From: Parapedobacter pyrenivorans_A
GTDB lineage: Bacteria > Bacteroidota > Bacteroidia > Sphingobacteriales > Sphingobacteriaceae
Direction: 5' to 3'
Length of the DNA: 64,000 nt
Assembly: GCF_041925275.1 (NCBI RefSeq)
Contig: NZ_JBHEUZ010000005.1
Span: 229,718 to 293,717 of the forward strand
The translations under genes and the position numbers were made by a program. Shown piece by piece: positions 60,428 through 64,000 of this stretch (position 1 is its first letter; every line of letters starts with the position of its first letter). The notes beneath the pieces were generated by a model. It was not told the DNA's origin. It did no database searches and was given only the letters and a program-made list of their open reading frames with translations.

Positions 60428-61361
60428 GTGGTTTATTTATGCTTTTCAACCTTTAGCGGCTTCGTTCACGAGCATTTAACCATGTTTTGAACATGAATAT
60501 AGCTGGCAACAATCAGCGTAATGAGGTTATGTTCCACATTTTTCCAACCTTCGCGGAACATAAAAAGCACTGTCAACCTGTCATTGCAAATTAGGTTTTC
60601 ACAGTCCAGAACTGTGGCTCTTTAGAGTGAGGGCATCCACTCAGATTTGGTTTCACCGAGGCATTGATACCACCAACGAGTGTGCATTTCTATCGCTAAA
60701 TTTCCCGCTCGGAGTCCCATTTTTTCGCATTTTTTTCCTGTTCTTCCATAGCAAAAAACCTTCCTTGCCTACCAGAATTTGACACTGTCCGGTCACCACC
60801 GCCGAGTTCCGAGGCAATGGTGGAAAAACGTGGTTGTGATACAACCATTCATCTGGCCGTTACCGGCGAAGCAGGGGAATGGCCCCGGATTCCATGCGCA
60901 AGCGGGTCTGTACAGACGATTCCGTCCATCGGAAAGAATGCAATCCATGGAGGCCGCATTTCCAGAGAAAAACAGGGTCGTCCTGACCGATTGCCTGTCG
61001 AAAAGAAACCCGCCTACACCCGTGCCTCCAGCAGGGTTATCAACGGCGATGAAACGGAAAGTGAAACCCACGGTGGGATGTGGCTGCAAATCTGTCAGCC
61101 ACGGAAAGGAACTCCGCACACTCCCTCCGTCCTTTGCTAAGCAGCCGACAATGATGGCGGGGACGGCAGGCAAGGTTTTCCGCGCAAAAAATACGACCCC
61201 GATAACATCACCGCGAAGCGGTGGCAGCTGAAAAGTGGGGTGGAGATTTTTTCGCGGAAACGTGCAAGCGCAGCGCAGACCTTGCAGGGCGGCACGGCCA
61301 TCGGTACCTTTGCGGCACAAAGGCTGGGGGAAAGACAAAAGGGCCGGTGAAAAAGAAAGGA
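60428..61361. other. About 0.93 kb without a convincing gene
   Basis: The first third is AT-rich. From about 60780 to 61360 it is GC-rich with several open frames in both strands, none of which looks like a protein (poor composition, no family). It could be remnants of mobilisation genes or an oriT of the element, but nothing proves this. Confidence 0.5.
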
Positions 61362-61385
61362 AGCCGGACCAAGAGTGGCCCGGCT
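61362..61385 (-). terminator. Terminator of the S8 protease gene
   Basis: AGCCGGACCA and TGGCCCGGCT form a 10-bp stem (one G-T pair) with loop AGAG. On the minus strand a T-rich run (TTCCTTTCTTTTTC) follows. It lies about 48 bp past the protease stop at 61433. Confidence 0.65.
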
Positions 61386-61432
61386 CCATGAATCCAATAT
61401 CAGCATCGGGATTCAGTAAAACGTTACAGTTG

Positions 61433-64000
61433 TTAATTGTCCAGTTTGATAAATTTATGTACAAATGCCTTTCCTGTTTTATCAGTTATATGTACTTGGT
61501 AGGTTCCGGGTGTAAAGGTTCCAGTGTTAATCTTCCATTCACCTCCCATGAACGTAACGTTGTGCCGTTCATAGACAATTTTTCCAGAAATATCTGTTAC
61601 ACCAACATCATAGCTTTCACTACCACTTTCTGACAACACAATGGTCATTTCGCCATTTACAGGGTTGGGATAAACAGTTATTCTATCCATTGATCCTTCC
61701 ATTAGATTATTGATGCCATTGATTCTTCCTCTTTTCTCTTCGCCGGCTCCATCGTTCTGTATATTGATGGAATAATTGACCGCACTATGGATGTAATCTC
61801 TTGTTACCTGTAAGGTCGTACCGTCGCCGTTGTCGACATCAACCTCACGGGGGGTAAGCAGACGCAAGTGGATGAGCTGGTCTTTGATTTCATATGGAAT
61901 GGAGGTCAGACCGGATTTTAGGTTGAATGTCAGGATTACATAGTATTGTTCGTTCTCATCGATTTCGAGGTTATCAAGCCTAAGCGGCGATTCAAGATTC
62001 CATGATACCGTTTTTAGATCATCGTCGAAACCGGATACATGTCCCATTTTTCCCCCGTCTTCCCATACATCATACAGGTCGCCAAGCAGTATTGTACCCT
62101 CAATATAGTTGGCAAGATGACCATGGACGAATGGAGCAAGCTGGTTCTGGGTCGCCAGCTCTACACTGAATGAGCCGGTACCTTTCGGGGGATTCCCTGG
62201 TGTGTTCCCGCCGCTCGGATTCCGGATGACAACCCCTGTGGAAGGAGTGTTGGGAGAGCCTATCGTGAGGTTCAGCGAAACAAAATTCTTTGTTACCAGA
62301 TTATTGTTGTTCAGAATATTGACCTTGGAGGTGTCAATTTCCGCAAATGTCATCCCGAAAGGCGAAGATGAACTTCCTGTAATCCGGGCTAACGCACAGA
62401 TATCGATTCGGGTTAAAAGATTGGTCGTATCGTATAACGTAGGATTGGGAGGAATCCAGTCATGTGATAGGATTGTTGATGCTCCCGGTGCTAACGCAGG
62501 TATCGGTACATTGCCGATAAACCCTCCCGGGGGCTGTCCATTGATTGCGGAGCTGGTACCTGCCCAGTCCTGCGGCCAGCGTTCCCCTGTAGCCGCAACG
62601 GTCCAGTAGAATTCGAGATTGGCATTATCTCCACCGTCTGGTGATTCCTTGCAGCCTACATTCCGTACACGGGCGTGCATGTACTGCGTGCCGGCCACAT
62701 TGATGTCCGGATCCTGATGGGTGGTATCCCCATCCTGGAAATACCTGTTCCAGACATCATGGCTGCTCCAAATATCCCAATCAAGGGGGCTTCGTTGCAG
62801 CATGGTATTGGGTTCGTCGTATAAATCCGCATAGGAATCCTGCATGGCGAGATCCCAGCGGTTGGTGTCGTTGATCAGCGACATTCTGAATACTTTGTTG
62901 GCCACTTTCTGGATTTCACTGTTATCATACACGGTCAACCGGTAATACAGTGTGCCTGGGCCCCAGGCAGAATCAATGGTGGCCGTTATCTGGTTTGTGC
63001 CCACCCTGTCAATTCTTGGAGACAGCGTAACCCCGTCTGCCTGCGGTGCGCCGAATACCACTGCAAGCCGTTCCCATTTGTATGTATAAGGGGGTGTTCC
63101 ATTCTCCATATGGACGGTGATTACCGGTTTGGGCAGACCAGGTCTTGCCCCGGGCCTGCACCTGTGGGTAATGGTTGCTCCCTTGACGCGGAATGTTCTG
63201 GCATCTGGATGGTCTGCAAAGAATACATCGGTATCCAGCATTTCCAATGCTGCCCCTGCATCAAGTGCACCAGATCCAATCCTTCCTGTATGCCGGGACG
63301 GACCATAGGCATATTTCTGGTTGGCCGGTATACTGTAGATATCGCGCGAGGATTTTTTCAGCACATATTCTATCTGATACGGTGTCAACCATTTCATTTT
63401 AGAATACATCAATCCAATCGTACCCGCAACCAAAGGCGCAGAGAACGATGTACCGGAGGCATAACGATACTTGTATTTATCAGGGCTTGTGGGAGAAAAA
63501 TAAGTACTCGAAATCATATATCCCGGCGCACACAGGTCGACCCGAAGGTTGTGCGCATGGCATTCCCACAATGAATCACCTACATGCAGTTCATGTACAT
63601 TTTCAACATTCCAGACACCGCTGGAATTATGGTGTCCGATCGTGGAAATGGCAAGATTGTGATCGAATGCAGCAGGGTAGGTATACGTCCACGGCCTTCC
63701 ACTTGTATCTTCCGTGGTTTTGCCGTTTCCCGCTCCGGCGACGACGGATACACCATGCTCGTATATTTCATTGTAAGCCCCTTCAGCGTACTTAAGGTAA
63801 GACAGGTTGCCGGGCAGTTCGAAATGGAACGAGTCCAGCAAAACATTCCCCCAACTCGCGTTTAATACCCTTGTCCTGTATAACGTTGTGTCTACAGCCA
63901 TCGCCAGCATGACGGTGTCATTCTGGAGATTTCGGTTATATTGACCACCGGATTTCGGAATAAAGTGACCACCTATTCCGGCGGAAATTGACCAGGGTAT
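61433..64000 (-). CDS. Secreted S8 (subtilisin-like) serine protease with type IX sorting domain (5' end outside window)
   Basis: The frame is open to the window edge, so the N-terminus with the catalytic Asp and His is missing. SVVAGAGNG is the oxyanion-hole Asn region and YASGTSFSAPLVAGTIG contains the catalytic Ser. A CARDB-like domain (QYMHARVRNVGCKESPDGGDNANLEFYW) and further beta-rich parts follow. The C-terminal 80 residues (TVYPNPVNGEMTIVLSE, GTYQVHITDKTGKAFVHKFIKLDN) are a type A type IX sorting domain. The protein is therefore exported and surface-attached or released. Confidence 0.9.
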   Translation of the reverse strand: MPWSISAGIGGHFIPKSGGQYNRNLQNDTVMLAMAVDTTLYRTRVLNASWGNVLLDSFHFELPGNLSYLKYAEGAYNEIYEHGVSVVAGAGNGKTTEDTSGRPWTYTYPAAFDHNLAISTIGHHNSSGVWNVENVHELHVGDSLWECHAHNLRVDLCAPGYMISSTYFSPTSPDKYKYRYASGTSFSAPLVAGTIGLMYSKMKWLTPYQIEYVLKKSSRDIYSIPANQKYAYGPSRHTGRIGSGALDAGAALEMLDTDVFFADHPDARTFRVKGATITHRCRPGARPGLPKPVITVHMENGTPPYTYKWERLAVVFGAPQADGVTLSPRIDRVGTNQITATIDSAWGPGTLYYRLTVYDNSEIQKVANKVFRMSLINDTNRWDLAMQDSYADLYDEPNTMLQRSPLDWDIWSSHDVWNRYFQDGDTTHQDPDINVAGTQYMHARVRNVGCKESPDGGDNANLEFYWTVAATGERWPQDWAGTSSAINGQPPGGFIGNVPIPALAPGASTILSHDWIPPNPTLYDTTNLLTRIDICALARITGSSSSPFGMTFAEIDTSKVNILNNNNLVTKNFVSLNLTIGSPNTPSTGVVIRNPSGGNTPGNPPKGTGSFSVELATQNQLAPFVHGHLANYIEGTILLGDLYDVWEDGGKMGHVSGFDDDLKTVSWNLESPLRLDNLEIDENEQYYVILTFNLKSGLTSIPYEIKDQLIHLRLLTPREVDVDNGDGTTLQVTRDYIHSAVNYSINIQNDGAGEEKRGRINGINNLMEGSMDRITVYPNPVNGEMTIVLSESGSESYDVGVTDISGKIVYERHNVTFMGGEWKINTGTFTPGTYQVHITDKTGKAFVHKFIKLDN

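Larger units (their letters stand above)
56630..61361. mobile_element. Integrated element at tRNA-Arg(CCU), serine-recombinase type, with decayed mobilisation genes
   Basis: The left edge is inferred from the recombinase overlapping the tRNA 3' half. It carries a 31-residue coupled ORF, a hypothetical gene, a two-gene nucleotidyltransferase module and a relaxase fragment. The 59.15-60.6 kb part is clearly more AT-rich than the surroundings. A second copy of the tRNA 3' end was not found in the window, so the right edge is unknown and may lie beyond the S8 protease. Confidence 0.55.

Noticed and set aside
60779..61464. 150- and 223-residue ORFs on both strands
   Set aside because: They overlap each other, have no recognisable features, and one runs into the S8 protease 3' end.
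56651..64000. Second attachment-site copy marking the right edge of the element
   Set aside because: I found no repeat of the tRNA 3' end to the right within the window.

Overview
The window looks like a chromosomal segment of a moderately GC-rich member of the Bacteroidota, most likely family Sphingobacteriaceae. The genus cannot be fixed from this sequence; something like Parapedobacter would fit. The evidence is a GldD gliding lipoprotein, a BamD-RpoZ-CoaBC block, a type IX secretion sorting domain, a Bacteroidota-type omega subunit, promoter -7 boxes of the form TAnnTTTG, and weak or absent Shine-Dalgarno sequences.

Layout. 0-3.1 kb: a DedA-family end, a CAP protein, then yicC-gmk-nadD. 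3.1-7.6 kb (minus strand): a uronate module (kduI, a DUF4861 lipoprotein, kduD) with a LacI-type operator, followed by an ALDH7-type dehydrogenase. 7.9-13.5 kb: a TPR protein, a ComA-like protein, aroE, gldD, a metallo-hydrolase and an FtsX/LolC-type permease, ending at a 169-bp palindromic element. 13.7-21.4 kb: housekeeping genes (NifU-like, bamD, rpoZ, coaBC, lacI-type, dgkA, recO, phhB, AI-2E permease, csp). 21.5-28.9 kb: acnA, thiL, nadA, nadB and a gamma-carbonic anhydrase. 29-36.6 kb: an Ig-like lipoprotein, mnmG, an ABC-F ATPase, an SDR, an intergenic tandem repeat array and apaG. 36.7-50.4 kb: an RsmI-like methylase, a flavin monooxygenase, a hydrolase, GNAT, nif3 with its zinc-ribbon partner, uvrA-mutL, twin rhomboids and an EEP-family protein. 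50.3-56.4 kb (minus): a sodium/solute symporter with two tiny membrane partners and a large PIG-L deacetylase, then thioredoxin and peroxiredoxin. 56.6-61.4 kb: an integrated element at tRNA-Arg(CCU). 61.4-64 kb: a secreted S8 protease that runs off the window.

Three signals point to the replication origin. Hand counts suggest that G-over-C skew on the plus strand changes near 26.5 kb. A 446-bp AT-rich gap between nadA and nadB holds several DnaA-box-like 9-mers. Two parS-like palindromes sit about 6 kb away beside mnmG, a gene often found next to oriC. dnaA is not in the window.

The least explained sequences are the eight-unit, roughly 85-bp repeat array with an A/B alternating higher-order structure (35.4-36.06 kb), the 169-bp snap-back palindrome (13.46-13.63 kb), a family of hairpins sharing one core, the serine recombinase whose C-terminus is read from the antisense strand of the tRNA, and a two-gene nucleotidyltransferase module whose end abuts a broken relaxase.
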